Shown here piece by piece: positions 53,008 to 61,707 of a DNA stretch of 64,000 nt; position 1 is the stretch's first letter; each line of letters opens with the position of its first letter. The stretch comes from Aquibaculum arenosum (lineage in GTDB: Bacteria > Pseudomonadota > Alphaproteobacteria > Kiloniellales > DSM-21159). The position numbers and the translations under genes are program-made. Where the stretch lies: positions 62,001 to 126,000 of the forward strand of contig NZ_JARHUD010000008.1 in NCBI RefSeq assembly GCF_029222965.1, given 5' to 3'. Below the pieces are notes generated by a model. The model was not told where the DNA came from and ran no database searches. It saw only the letters and a list, made by a program, of their open reading frames with translations.

Positions 53008-54390
53008 GTGCGGCTTGAGACCATAGGACATGCAACCCTGCTGCTGCAGGATGCGGCCGGCGCGCCGCTGCTGGCCACGGATCCCTGGTTGACCGGCTCC
53101 ACCTACTGGCGCAGCTGGTGGATCGAGAACTATCCCGGCCCGGCCGAGATCGCGCGGCTGGCGGCCTCCCCCTGGCTCTACATCAGCCACGAGCACCCGG
53201 ACCACTATCACCCGCCCAGCCTGCGCCTGCTGCGCGACCAGGGCGCGGACCCGCAGGTCCTGCTGCCGCCCTTCCTCTCCATGGGCATGGAGGGGCACCT
53301 GCAGGAGTTGGGCTATCGCACCCGACGCCTGCCGGAAGAAGGATGGCTGCGCCTCGCCCCCGACCTGCAGGTCCTGTCGATCGCGCTGTGGAACAACGAT
53401 TCCATCCTGCTGCTGGACACGCCCGAGGCGCTGATCGTCAATCTGAACGATGCCAAGCCCGATGACCGCAGCCTGCGGCGCCTGGGGGCTCTGCGCGCGG
53501 CCCTGGGCAAGCGCTGTGTGCTGCTGCGCAGCTACTCGCCGGCCAGCCCCATGAACTCCTACTGGCAGAACGGCAAGCGGGTCGAGCGCGGTGGCAAGCG
53601 CGGCTATGTGCGCGCCGCCGCCAAGGCCTGTCGCCTGATCGGCGCCGACGATTTTGTGCCCTTCGCCAGCCAGGTGGTCTTTCGCCGCGCCGACACCGAC
53701 TGGGCCAACGATTTCAAGGTGCGCTATGCCGATCTGCGGCGCTTCTGGGGGGCGCCGGCCCGGCTGCACCAGCCCTACAGTTGCCTGGAGTTGGGCGGAG
53801 CCGAGGTGACGCGCCAGGATCCGGCGACCTTCGATCCGCATGTAACCGCCCGCACCCGGGCGCTGGTGGCCGAACAGGAAGAGGCCAACCGCCAGGCCCG
53901 CTTCACGCCCAAGGATCACGCCAGGCTAGAGCAGAGCCTGCGCCAGCTTCGCAGCCTGCTGCGCGCCTGGCTGCCCAAGGGCTTCTCGATCAAGGCCGAC
54001 GGGGTGCGGCTTTTCTGGAACAGCCTGCGCGGGCGGCTGGAGCAGCGGGACAAGCATAGCAAGGCCGGGCATTTTACTCTCAGCATGCCGCTGCTGCCGC
54101 TGAAGCAGGCCGCCACCTTCGGGCACCTGGGCGACCTCTCCATCCCCATGTTCACCCGCATCGAGCTGCACGGTCCCACCCGGCCGCGCCGCGTGGATGT
54201 CTTCTTTATGCTGCTGATCCTGCGCGACTACGGCTATCTCGGCGCGCCCGGGCGCACGCTGCGTTGGCTGCGCTGGGCGGCGAAACTCCGCCTGCAGGCC
54301 CGGCGGCCACTGCCGCGACCCGATGCGGCGGCGCCTACTTCCGCAGCCGCGCCGCAGGCAGGCGGCCTCGCACCCGCTCGCGGAAAGTGA
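53008..54390 (+). CDS. CMAH-like metallo-beta-lactamase-fold protein without Rieske domain
   Basis: 460 residues. SHEHPDHYHPPSL (60-72) is the metal motif and VNLNDAKPD (144-152) matches the NxND block of CMP-sialic acid hydroxylase-like and UlaG-like proteins. CMAH enzymes carry an extra N-terminal Rieske iron-sulfur domain with paired Cys and His; none is present here. The C-terminal half (about 270-430) is family-specific, with charged helices. GTG at 53008 is preceded by AAAGGAG. The 3' end shares 56 bp with the convergent EamA gene. Activity unknown. Confidence 0.72.
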   Translation: MRLETIGHATLLLQDAAGAPLLATDPWLTGSTYWRSWWIENYPGPAEIARLAASPWLYISHEHPDHYHPPSLRLLRDQGADPQVLLPPFLSMGMEGHLQELGYRTRRLPEEGWLRLAPDLQVLSIALWNNDSILLLDTPEALIVNLNDAKPDDRSLRRLGALRAALGKRCVLLRSYSPASPMNSYWQNGKRVERGGKRGYVRAAAKACRLIGADDFVPFASQVVFRRADTDWANDFKVRYADLRRFWGAPARLHQPYSCLELGGAEVTRQDPATFDPHVTARTRALVAEQEEANRQARFTPKDHARLEQSLRQLRSLLRAWLPKGFSIKADGVRLFWNSLRGRLEQRDKHSKAGHFTLSMPLLPLKQAATFGHLGDLSIPMFTRIELHGPTRPRRVDVFFMLLILRDYGYLGAPGRTLRWLRWAAKLRLQARRPLPRPDAAAPTSAAAPQAGGLAPARGK

Positions 54391-55273
54391 TGTAGAGCCC
54401 GCTGGCAATGATGACCACAATACCCAGCCAGGTGATACGGTCCGGGAAGTCACCGAAAACGAAATAGCCCAGCGCCGTCGCCGCCACGATCTCGGTGTAG
54501 CCGAAGGGTGCCAGCAGCGTTGCCGTGCCCTGCTCGAAAGCCTTGATCAGCAGGAAGTGGCCCAGCGCTGCGCAGAAGCCCATGGCGGCAAGATAGAGCC
54601 AGTGATGCGGCGCCGGCATGGTCCAGACGAAGGGCTGCAGGAAGGCCAGCACCAGAGCGCCCACCAGCGTGGTCACCGTGAGCGTCGCCAGCGGCGGCCC
54701 GGAGCGTGAGAGGCGTCGTGTGACCAGCAGGAAGAACCCGTGCGACACGCCCGCACCGGCGGCCAGCAGCATCGCCAGGTCGATCGATCCGAAGCCCGGC
54801 CGGATGATGATCAGCGCCCCGGCAAAGCCGACCCAGACCGCCGCCCAGCGGTGAATGCCGACGCGCTCCTGCAAGACGAAGGGCGAAAGCGCGGTGACCA
54901 CCAGCGGCGCAATGAAGACCAGGGCCAGTGCGTCAGCGATGGGTGCCATGGAGATGGCGCCAAAAAAGAACAGCGAGGAGGCCGCGGTGAGCAGGCCGCG
55001 TAGGAACTGCAGCGCCGGCTGCTTGGGACGAAAGGTGACGCGCGGCCCGTAGCGATAGAGCGCAAAGGGCAGGATGAAGAGCAGCCCGAAGACGAAGCGC
55101 GCCCAGGCCACCTGCTCCACCGGCAAGTCCCGGCTCAGCAGCTTTGCGAAAGCGTCCATGAAGGGCACGACGGACATGGCGACGACCATCAGCAGGATGG
55201 CCACCGCCGGCCGCTCTTCGCCGCCTGCGTCCCGTCCCCCCGGCCGATCCGTGCGCCCGTCCGCCTCGCTCAT
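54335..55273 (-). CDS. EamA/RhaT-family (DMT) transporter
   Basis: 312 residues with ten helices. Repeat 1 includes VPFMDAFAKLLSRDLPVEQVAWARFV and repeat 2 AAGAGVSHGFFLLVTRRLSRS, each typical of drug/metabolite transporters. The ATG overlaps the dusA stop as ATGA, so the gene is the second of a two-gene operon. The 3' end overlaps the CMAH-like gene by 56 bp. Confidence 0.88.
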   Translation of the reverse strand: MSEADGRTDRPGGRDAGGEERPAVAILLMVVAMSVVPFMDAFAKLLSRDLPVEQVAWARFVFGLLFILPFALYRYGPRVTFRPKQPALQFLRGLLTAASSLFFFGAISMAPIADALALVFIAPLVVTALSPFVLQERVGIHRWAAVWVGFAGALIIIRPGFGSIDLAMLLAAGAGVSHGFFLLVTRRLSRSGPPLATLTVTTLVGALVLAFLQPFVWTMPAPHHWLYLAAMGFCAALGHFLLIKAFEQGTATLLAPFGYTEIVAATALGYFVFGDFPDRITWLGIVVIIASGLYITFRERVRGRLPAARLRK

Positions 55274-56268
55274 GCGGCCCGCCGCAGTGCCGCTGTCTGG
55301 ATGGCCTCATAGGCCTGGTCCAGCACCTCCGGGCCGGCGCCTGCCGCCGCTCCCTCGCTGAGGCACCTCCGCCAGGCCCGCGCTCCGGCCACGCCGTTGA
55401 AGAGGCCGAGAATGTGCCGCGTGACCGCCTTGACCGGCACGCCCTGCTCCTGCAGCGCCCACAGCCAAGGCCGCAGGGCCGCGACCACCTCTTCCCGCTC
55501 GGCACAGGGGTCCGGCGTGCCGAAGAAGCGGGAGTCCACCCGGGCCAGCACCCAGGGATCCTGATAGGCGGCCCGGCCCAGCATGACCCCGTCCAGCCCC
55601 GGCAGATGCGCAGAGGCACTGTCCAGGTCCTGCAGGCCGCCGTTGAGAATGAACTGGAGCGCGGGAAAGTCCTGCTTCAGCTGCGCCACCACCTCGTAGC
55701 GCAGCGGCGGGATCTCGCGGTTCTCCTTGGGGCTGAGGCCCTGCAGCCAGGCCTTGCGGGCGTGGACGATGAAGCGTTCGCAGCCCGCCGCGGCCACCAG
55801 ATCGACGAAGCGGTGAAGGGCTTCGTAGCTGTCCTGCTCGTCGATGCCGATGCGATGCTTCACCGTCACCGGCAGCCGTGTCGCCGCCTGCATGGCCGCA
55901 ACGCAGCGCGCCACCAATTCCGGCTCGGCCATGAGGCAGGCGCCAAAGCGCGCATTCTGCACCCGGTCACTGGGGCAGCCGACGTTCAGATTGACCTCGT
56001 CATAGCCCCAGTCCTCGGCGATGGCCGCGCATTCCGCCAGCGCGCCCGGATCGGCCCCACCCAGCTGCAGCGCCAAAGGCCTCTCGGCGGGATCGAAGGC
56101 CAGAAAACGCTCCCGCTGCCCGCGCAGGATCGCACCCGTCGGCACCATCTCGGTATAGAGCAGCGCCCGACGCGTCAGCAGCCGATGAAACCCTCGGCAA
56201 TAGCGATCCGTCCAGTCCATCATGGGGGCGATGGAGAGGCGGGGATCCAGTTTTTCCATGCTGTTCAA
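55270..56268 (-). CDS. dusA: tRNA-dihydrouridine synthase A
   Basis: 332 residues, FMN-dependent TIM barrel. SIAPMMDWTDRYCRGFHRLL opens the barrel, NLNVGCPSDRVQNARFGACL holds the catalytic cysteine, and VTVKHRIGID, FIVHARKAWLQGLSPKENRE and NGGLQDL are further DusA blocks. It reduces uridine 20/20a in tRNA D-loops. An ATG three codons in (56259) is also possible. Confidence 0.94.
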   Translation of the reverse strand: MNSMEKLDPRLSIAPMMDWTDRYCRGFHRLLTRRALLYTEMVPTGAILRGQRERFLAFDPAERPLALQLGGADPGALAECAAIAEDWGYDEVNLNVGCPSDRVQNARFGACLMAEPELVARCVAAMQAATRLPVTVKHRIGIDEQDSYEALHRFVDLVAAAGCERFIVHARKAWLQGLSPKENREIPPLRYEVVAQLKQDFPALQFILNGGLQDLDSASAHLPGLDGVMLGRAAYQDPWVLARVDSRFFGTPDPCAEREEVVAALRPWLWALQEQGVPVKAVTRHILGLFNGVAGARAWRRCLSEGAAAGAGPEVLDQAYEAIQTAALRRAA

Positions 56269-56419
56269 AGTTCTATCAACGCCTGCCCTTGCCGATTCAC
56301 TGGTAAACTGGATCAGCTTCGCTCATCGGGCAAGAACAACGGCATCATAGCATGACTGACATCAGGGATTCGCGGTCCACCCCGGCCGCCGTGACAGGGA
56401 AGACTGCCTCGGGATCTCT

Positions 56420-57109
56420 TCATCCCTCGATCAAAAATTCCGGGGAGCCGCGCCAGACGAGTGTCCAACTCGCCCCCGGGCGGACGTTCTGTATGATGCC
56501 GGGGTCGAATGCGACGAAGCAGCGCCCGCGGACGTGGCGCACAGACGGGTAGATCAGCCCCCGGTGCCCGTTCCGGCGTAGACCGGCAGCGAACAACTGT
56601 CCCGCCGGGTAGCCGATCTCAGGATCGGGGTCGAGCACCGCATGCCCGGCGTCCCCGTGCAGATCGGGGAAGTCGCCGATGAAATCTGCAAGCAATTCCA
56701 CATAGCGGGCTTCGTGATGGTAACGGCCGATATAGGTGAGTTCGCGCGTTCTATGGAAGCCCACCTCCTGGGCACTCGTCAGCATGTCCCAGGCGCAGTA
56801 CCAGGCCCCCCGATCACCGCTATTAAAGCGGTTGCCGGTCGGCCGCGTGTAGGTGAAAGCTGCGTTGATGTGGCTTTGGCCGTAGAGTGCAAGATCATGC
56901 AACCGCCGGGCAAAGACCAGTTCGCGGCGATCGAGCGTTGGAGTGCCTTCGCGTTCAGCAATCAGGCGTGCACTCGTCTCGCCCTCGAGTTCAGCAAGGG
57001 CTGCGGCTTCCTCGTCACTTTCAACAAGTCCGCGCAGCACCGGCGGCTTGTGATGCGTTTCGGGGATCAGTCGAACCAAGGCCCGATCGTTGACCGACGT
57101 GAGCCTCAC
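56420..57109 (-). CDS. RES-domain toxin of a RES/Xre toxin-antitoxin pair
   Basis: 229 residues. The three residues that name the family are present: Arg94 (GNRFNS), Glu115 (AQEVGFH) and Ser189 (LIYPSVR). RES toxins of this type degrade NAD+ and arrest growth. The GTG at 57109 overlaps the antitoxin stop as GTGA; the frame is open to 57235, but only inside the antitoxin gene. The antitoxin-first order matches other RES/Xre loci. Confidence 0.88.
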   Translation of the reverse strand: MRLTSVNDRALVRLIPETHHKPPVLRGLVESDEEAAALAELEGETSARLIAEREGTPTLDRRELVFARRLHDLALYGQSHINAAFTYTRPTGNRFNSGDRGAWYCAWDMLTSAQEVGFHRTRELTYIGRYHHEARYVELLADFIGDFPDLHGDAGHAVLDPDPEIGYPAGQLFAAGLRRNGHRGLIYPSVRHVRGRCFVAFDPGIIQNVRPGASWTLVWRGSPEFLIEG

Positions 57110-57495
57110 ACTCCACCCCGCAGCGCATCCATGTAGGCCCGTACACGCATGATCTTCGGCAGCCCGCCCGCCACCATGGCATCGATCGGCCGCTGACCCT
57201 CGAACTCCGGGCCGCGGTTCGGCAGCCTGACCCACTCCCGCGAGAGGGGTTCATCGAAATAGAGCTCCAGAGACTTATACAAGCCGATCAGTGCACTCAG
57301 TCGCAGCATCTGGTCTTTTGTCAAATCGCCTGCGTAACTCGGTCTTCTTGCGCGCTTCCAGGTCGACTCCGACATGTCGGCCAACGCTGCCGCCTCCCGA
57401 AGACTGAGCGACCAATTCCCCGCGATGCGCGCGAAGGCCTTAAGGGCGACTGCTTGTCGGTCAACGACAGGCCGATCCGCAATGAGATTTTCCAT
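57106..57495 (-). CDS. Xre/MbcA/ParS-type antitoxin
   Basis: 129 residues. The N-terminal helix-turn-helix (about 28-62, LSLREAAALADMSESTWKRA) and the C-terminal DUF2384-type toxin-binding segment (about 85-125: EWVRLPNRGPEFEGQRPID then GGLPKIMRVRAYMDAL) are clear. It should neutralise the RES toxin and repress its own promoter. The ATG at 57495 has AAAGGAG upstream; the frame is open to 57567 but that part crosses the operator. Confidence 0.88.
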   Translation of the reverse strand: MENLIADRPVVDRQAVALKAFARIAGNWSLSLREAAALADMSESTWKRARRPSYAGDLTKDQMLRLSALIGLYKSLELYFDEPLSREWVRLPNRGPEFEGQRPIDAMVAGGLPKIMRVRAYMDALRGGV

Positions 57496-57520
57496 TCGGA
57501 CGCTCCTTTCGTACGACGGA

Positions 57521-57561
57521 AGTGTATGACCATATGATCTTGATAACAAGACCATATGGTC
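57521..57561 (-). promoter_or_regulatory. Promoter with two palindromic operators of the RES/Xre operon
   Basis: GACCATATGGTC (57550-57561) is a perfect palindrome, and GACCATATGATC (57528-57539) differs by one base; the two are 22 bp apart, about two helical turns. On the minus strand, TTGTTA (57549-57544) and TACACT (57526-57521) form a -35/-10 pair with a 17-bp spacer, so one operator fills the spacer and the other touches the -35. This is the expected layout for autorepression. Confidence 0.6.
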
Positions 57562-57646
57562 GGCCAAGAGGGCGCACGGCGCCTCATGCAGGCCGGTTAG
57601 ACGGAACAGCGCTCAATCCGAGTCGCAAGGGGCTTATCAAGGTCAC

Positions 57647-58438
57647 TCAGGCCAGCCAGCGCTTGCGGCGGCGGTAGTGCTTCACCGCGTGGTAATCCAC
57701 CTTGCCACCGCCACCGAGGTAGAATTCCTGCACGTCCGGATTCTGCTTCAGAACCTCGGCAGAGCCGTCCATCACGATCTGGCCGTTCTCGACCAGATAG
57801 GCATGGCGCACGATCTCCAGGGCAGCGTTGGCATTCTGCTCCACCAGCAGAACGCTGACGCCCTCCCGTTCGTTGATCTCGCGAATGATGGCAAAGATTT
57901 CCTGCACCAGCAGCGGTGACAGCCCCAGGGAGGGTTCGTCCAGCATGATCAAGCGCGGCTCGGTCATCAGCGCACGGCCGATCGCCAGCATCTGCTGTTC
58001 GCCGCCGGAAAGGTAACCGGCCTTGGCGCGTCCGCGCTCCTTGAGGCGGGGAAAGTAGGTGTAGACCCGCTCGCGCAGTTCAGTGAAGCGCGCCGAGCTT
58101 CTGCCGCTCGGAAAGGCGGCAAGCAGATTCTCCTCCGGTGTGAGGTGGCCGAAGATGCGCCGCCCCTCGAGCACATGGACCAGCCCGGCCTCGACACGCT
58201 TGGGCGGGCCGAGCGAGAGCAGGTCGAGGTCACCGAATGCGATCTCGCCGCGAGTGACCGCGCCCCGCTCCGGCCCCAGCAGACCGCTGATCGCTTTCAG
58301 AGTGGTGCTCTTGCCTGCGCCGTTGGCGCCCAGGAGGGCGACAATGTCGCCCTCCTCGACCTCCAACGACACGCCCTTGATCGCCAGGAAGACCTTGTCA
58401 TAGACGACTTCCACATTGGACAGGGCGAGCCGGGGCAT
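57647..58438 (-). CDS. livF: Branched-chain-type ABC importer ATPase LivF
   Basis: 263 residues. Walker A GANGAGKST, signature YLSGGEQQML, Walker B LIMLDEPSLGLSPLL and the Liv-family HVLEGRRIFGHLTPEENL are present. The C-terminus has a basic extension (HAVKHYRRRKRWLA), unlike amino-acid LivF. The ATG at 58438 comes just after the binding-protein stop; the frame is open to 58516. It is the last gene of the cluster. Confidence 0.93.
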   Translation of the reverse strand: MPRLALSNVEVVYDKVFLAIKGVSLEVEEGDIVALLGANGAGKSTTLKAISGLLGPERGAVTRGEIAFGDLDLLSLGPPKRVEAGLVHVLEGRRIFGHLTPEENLLAAFPSGRSSARFTELRERVYTYFPRLKERGRAKAGYLSGGEQQMLAIGRALMTEPRLIMLDEPSLGLSPLLVQEIFAIIREINEREGVSVLLVEQNANAALEIVRHAYLVENGQIVMDGSAEVLKQNPDVQEFYLGGGGKVDYHAVKHYRRRKRWLA

Positions 58439-58440
58439 GA

Positions 58441-59688
58441 TCAGTTGCCTTGCCGGAAGGCCTCGGCGCCCTCCTCGATCTCGACTTGCACGACATCCTG
58501 ATAGGCTGCCGTCCAATCGGAGACCGGCTCCCAGCGCTCACCGTTCCACTGGGACACACGCCCGGCACCACCGCCCTGATGATCGCTCGCCGTGATGGTG
58601 ATGGGCGGCATCAGGCCCTCCGCATCGAAGTCGGAAATCATCTCGAAGCCCGCCTTCAGTTTCGGACCGGTCAGAGGCGCGCCCTCGGATTCCAGTGCCA
58701 GCCGCGCGGCCTCCACGGCCACCGCCATGGAGGCGACACCCACGTTGTAGTAGCTGGTGCCCACGTTTGCGGCGTCACCCGCGCCGAGGTCGGCGTCGAT
58801 CACCTTTTCCTGAATGCGCTGCAGGATCGGGGTGTCGGTGCCGCTGGCCGTGGCCTCGAAGCGCTTGACGCCGGCCATGGTGTCGGCGCCGACATTCTCG
58901 GCGTCGGTCTCGGCCAGCCAGACGACGGAGTAAATGTCTTCCGGCGAGATGCCGTTACGGATGGCCTCGCGCACCGAGACCGGCTGGCCTCCGCCGGCTC
59001 CCCAGATGAAGACATGGTCCGGGCGGAAGTGGCGCACCTCGGTCCAGGTGGCGGACTGTTCATTACCGGGGCTGGGATAAGGGAAGTTGCGCAGTTCGAA
59101 GTCCTCCTCCTCGGCCAGCGCCTCCAGGACCGGGAGCGGCTCCCGGCCGAAGGGGGAGTCGATGTGGACCAGCGCGATCTTCTTGCCTTCGAGTCCGCCC
59201 TCATTCTCTTCGATATGGTTGGCCAGCACCGTGGCTTGCGACCAGTAGGTCGCCATCATGGGGAAGACATAGGGGAAGGTTTCCCCGTCGCTGGCGTCGC
59301 CGCGCCCGTGCAAGGCGGTGATCAGAACGACCTCGTCTTCCAGCACGCTGTCCACCAGTGCCCGGGATACCGGGGTGGAGAAGAAATCGAAGAGAACGGC
59401 CCCTTCCTCCTTCGCCCGGTTGTAGGCCTCGATGCCACGCTGCGGCTCATTGCCGTGGTCGCGTACGATGGCCTCGATCATCGTTCCGTCGAGGCCGCCT
59501 TCCTCATTGACCAGGGTCAGGTAATCGCGCTGTCCCTGGTTGTACTCACCCGAAACGAAGGTGTAGACGGCCGTAAAGTCCTGCAGGAGGCCGAACTTGA
59601 TCGCGTCCTCCTGTGCGGCGGCACTGCCGGCCGTCGCCATCGCTGCAGCCAAACTCGCTGCCATGAGTCCGTTCTTGTATCTATTCAT
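58441..59688 (-). CDS. Liv-type ABC importer substrate-binding protein
   Basis: 415 residues with a signal peptide (NGLMAASLAAAMATAGSAAAQ). IKFGLLQDFTAVYTFVSGEYN begins the type I periplasmic-binding fold, and later blocks VNEEGGLDG and PFGREPLPVLEALAEEE follow Liv-family proteins. Binding of an amino acid is not assured: neighbouring genes suggest a carboxylic acid. Strongly acidic composition. GAGGAGG precedes the ATG. Confidence 0.9.
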   Translation of the reverse strand: MNRYKNGLMAASLAAAMATAGSAAAQEDAIKFGLLQDFTAVYTFVSGEYNQGQRDYLTLVNEEGGLDGTMIEAIVRDHGNEPQRGIEAYNRAKEEGAVLFDFFSTPVSRALVDSVLEDEVVLITALHGRGDASDGETFPYVFPMMATYWSQATVLANHIEENEGGLEGKKIALVHIDSPFGREPLPVLEALAEEEDFELRNFPYPSPGNEQSATWTEVRHFRPDHVFIWGAGGGQPVSVREAIRNGISPEDIYSVVWLAETDAENVGADTMAGVKRFEATASGTDTPILQRIQEKVIDADLGAGDAANVGTSYYNVGVASMAVAVEAARLALESEGAPLTGPKLKAGFEMISDFDAEGLMPPITITASDHQGGGAGRVSQWNGERWEPVSDWTAAYQDVVQVEIEEGAEAFRQGN

Positions 59689-59748
59689 CGGCTTTTCCTC
59701 CTCTTGCTGATCCCCATTTTCTTTCGTGGGTTCGGGATTATGGGGTCT

Positions 59749-60822
59749 TCAACTCCTGGAATGGCGGAAGGGCCAGACCAAGAAGTATTTGCGGATATTG
59801 TCATAGATTTTGGCGAGGCCCAGAGGCTCGAACAGCAGAAAACCGATGATCAGGGCCCCATAGATCATCAGGGGTACGTGGGCGATGAGATTGGCCGAGA
59901 TCGCAATCCAGCCGGCGCCGGCGAGCCATGCCACCAAATTGGTGAGGAAAATGGGGATCAACAGCACGAAGCCGGCCCCCAGGAACCCGCCCACGGCGCT
60001 CCCCAGGCCGCCGACGAGTACCATGGCGACCAGTTGGATCGAGACGTTGAAAGAGAACTGCTCCGGCGTGACCGCCCGGTAGTAGGCAAAGGCCAGGATC
60101 GCCCCTGATACCCCGCCCATGAAGGACGAAGTAAAGAAGGCCACCAGCTTGGTGCGGAAGGGGTCGACCCCGATCACCGCTGCGGCGAAATCCTTGTCCC
60201 GAATGGCGACCAACGCTCGGCCGAATGAGGTGCGCTTCACATTGAGAAAGAAGAGCGTCACCAGCACAACCCAGATCAGCGCCAGGTAGTAGCGGGAAAC
60301 CAGCGAGTCGACCGGCACTAAAAGGAAGGAGACGGTGGGTGTGCGCAAGGTGGCTTGGGCGCCGCCGGAGATTGCCGGCACATTGATGATGACCCAGTCC
60401 ACCAGATACTGCATGGCCAGGGTGGCCATGACGAGATAGAGCCCCTTGACCCGCAGTGCCGCCATGCCGAACAGCGAGCCGATGACGGCAGCCGTCACTC
60501 CAGCGCCAACAAGGGCAATCTCGAAGGGCACACCAAAGCGCACCAGGTGAATCGAACTGTAGGCGCCGATGGCCATCACAGCGGCAAAGCCGAAGTGGAG
60601 CTGGCCCGCGGTTCCCATCAGGAGGGTCAGCGAGAGCGCCGCGGCGCTCCAGATCAGCCAAGGCAGCAGATAGCTGCCCAGATAGAGATTCGAGAGGAAG
60701 AAGGGCGCCACGACAGCCAGCGCCAGCAGGAAGAGCACCTGCCAACGGTCGGCCGGGACCGGCCAGAGCCGCCGTGCGCTCTGGTAACGTGTGTGATGGA
60801 CGCCGGCCAGCCGATAGAACAA
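59749..60822 (-). CDS. livM: Liv-type ABC importer permease LivM
   Basis: 357 residues with nine to ten helices. LTLLMGTAGQLHFGFAAVMAIGAY is the classic LivM opening, and FGRALVAIRDKDFAAAVIGVDPFRTK is the coupling loop that meets the ATPases. It forms the channel with LivH, whose gene ends 4 bp upstream. Confidence 0.93.
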   Translation of the reverse strand: MFYRLAGVHHTRYQSARRLWPVPADRWQVLFLLALAVVAPFFLSNLYLGSYLLPWLIWSAAALSLTLLMGTAGQLHFGFAAVMAIGAYSSIHLVRFGVPFEIALVGAGVTAAVIGSLFGMAALRVKGLYLVMATLAMQYLVDWVIINVPAISGGAQATLRTPTVSFLLVPVDSLVSRYYLALIWVVLVTLFFLNVKRTSFGRALVAIRDKDFAAAVIGVDPFRTKLVAFFTSSFMGGVSGAILAFAYYRAVTPEQFSFNVSIQLVAMVLVGGLGSAVGGFLGAGFVLLIPIFLTNLVAWLAGAGWIAISANLIAHVPLMIYGALIIGFLLFEPLGLAKIYDNIRKYFLVWPFRHSRS

Positions 60823-60825
60823 GGC

Positions 60826-61707
60826 TCAGATCCTCTCGATGTCTTCGCGACCGAAGATGCCGTAGGGACGCACCATGATGGTGATCAGGATGATCAGCGA
60901 GGTGACCACGTCGCGCGTACCTCCGCCCACGATCTGGTCCACGTAGCCTGGGATGATGCTGCCCAGCATGCCGACGATGAGGCCCCCCACCAGCACCCCC
61001 AGGATGGAGTCGATCCCGCCCAGGATGACCACGGCGATTGCCGGAAAGAGCAGCATCGAGAGGGTCCAGTCCACGCCCTGAACGGAGCCCCAGAGCACAC
61101 CCGCGGCAACGGCAGCGATACCCGCAAGCCCCCAGGAAACGCCGATCGCTCGCTCCACCGAGATGCCCACCGCCCAGCTCGATACGTGGTCATCGGACAC
61201 CGCGCGCAGTTTGGTCCCAAGGCGCGTGCGGAAGAAGAGCAGTGCAGCACCGATCATCAGAAGCGCCAGTGCGCCGCCGATCAGGTAGGAGCGGTTGATG
61301 AAGATGTCGCCCACGATGATGGGAGCAAGCCCGATCCCCAGGTCAAGGGGCTTGGGAGCGGCCCCAAGAAGTCCCGGACCGAGACCGCGCAGCAGGATTT
61401 CCAACCCCAGGGTCAGCATCACCACCATGATGATCGGCTGGCCCACCATGCGTCGAAGCAGCAAGCGTTCGATCAGCAGACCGAGCCCGAACATGATCGC
61501 CAAGCCGAGAAGGATGCTGACAAACAGCGGCAGCCCGTAGCTGGACAACAGCCAGACCATGTAGGCCCCGATCATGACCAGCGCACCTGCGGCGAGATTG
61601 GGGACGCCGGAGGATTTGTAGATGAGCACGAAGCCCAGGGCGACCAGGCTGTACATGAGGCCGGTCAGCGCCCCGTTGATCACGAGCTCGGCGAAGTAGT
61701 ACATCAC
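60826..61707 (-). CDS. livH: Liv-type ABC importer permease LivH
   Basis: 293 residues with about eight helices. GALTGLMYSLVALGFVLIYKSSGV and NLAAGALVMIGAY are LivH signatures; FRTRLGTKLRAVSDD is the coupling loop. The ATG at 61707 overlaps the stop of the upstream acyl-CoA synthetase gene by 4 nt, linking import to CoA activation. Confidence 0.93.
   Translation of the reverse strand: MMYYFAELVINGALTGLMYSLVALGFVLIYKSSGVPNLAAGALVMIGAYMVWLLSSYGLPLFVSILLGLAIMFGLGLLIERLLLRRMVGQPIIMVVMLTLGLEILLRGLGPGLLGAAPKPLDLGIGLAPIIVGDIFINRSYLIGGALALLMIGAALLFFRTRLGTKLRAVSDDHVSSWAVGISVERAIGVSWGLAGIAAVAAGVLWGSVQGVDWTLSMLLFPAIAVVILGGIDSILGVLVGGLIVGMLGSIIPGYVDQIVGGGTRDVVTSLIILITIMVRPYGIFGREDIERI

Noticed and set aside
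53008-53919. Minus-strand extension of the threonine synthase frame to 53919
   Set aside because: The part upstream of 52881 lies opposite the CMAH-like gene and is not threonine-synthase-like; the ATG at 52881 has a ribosome site.
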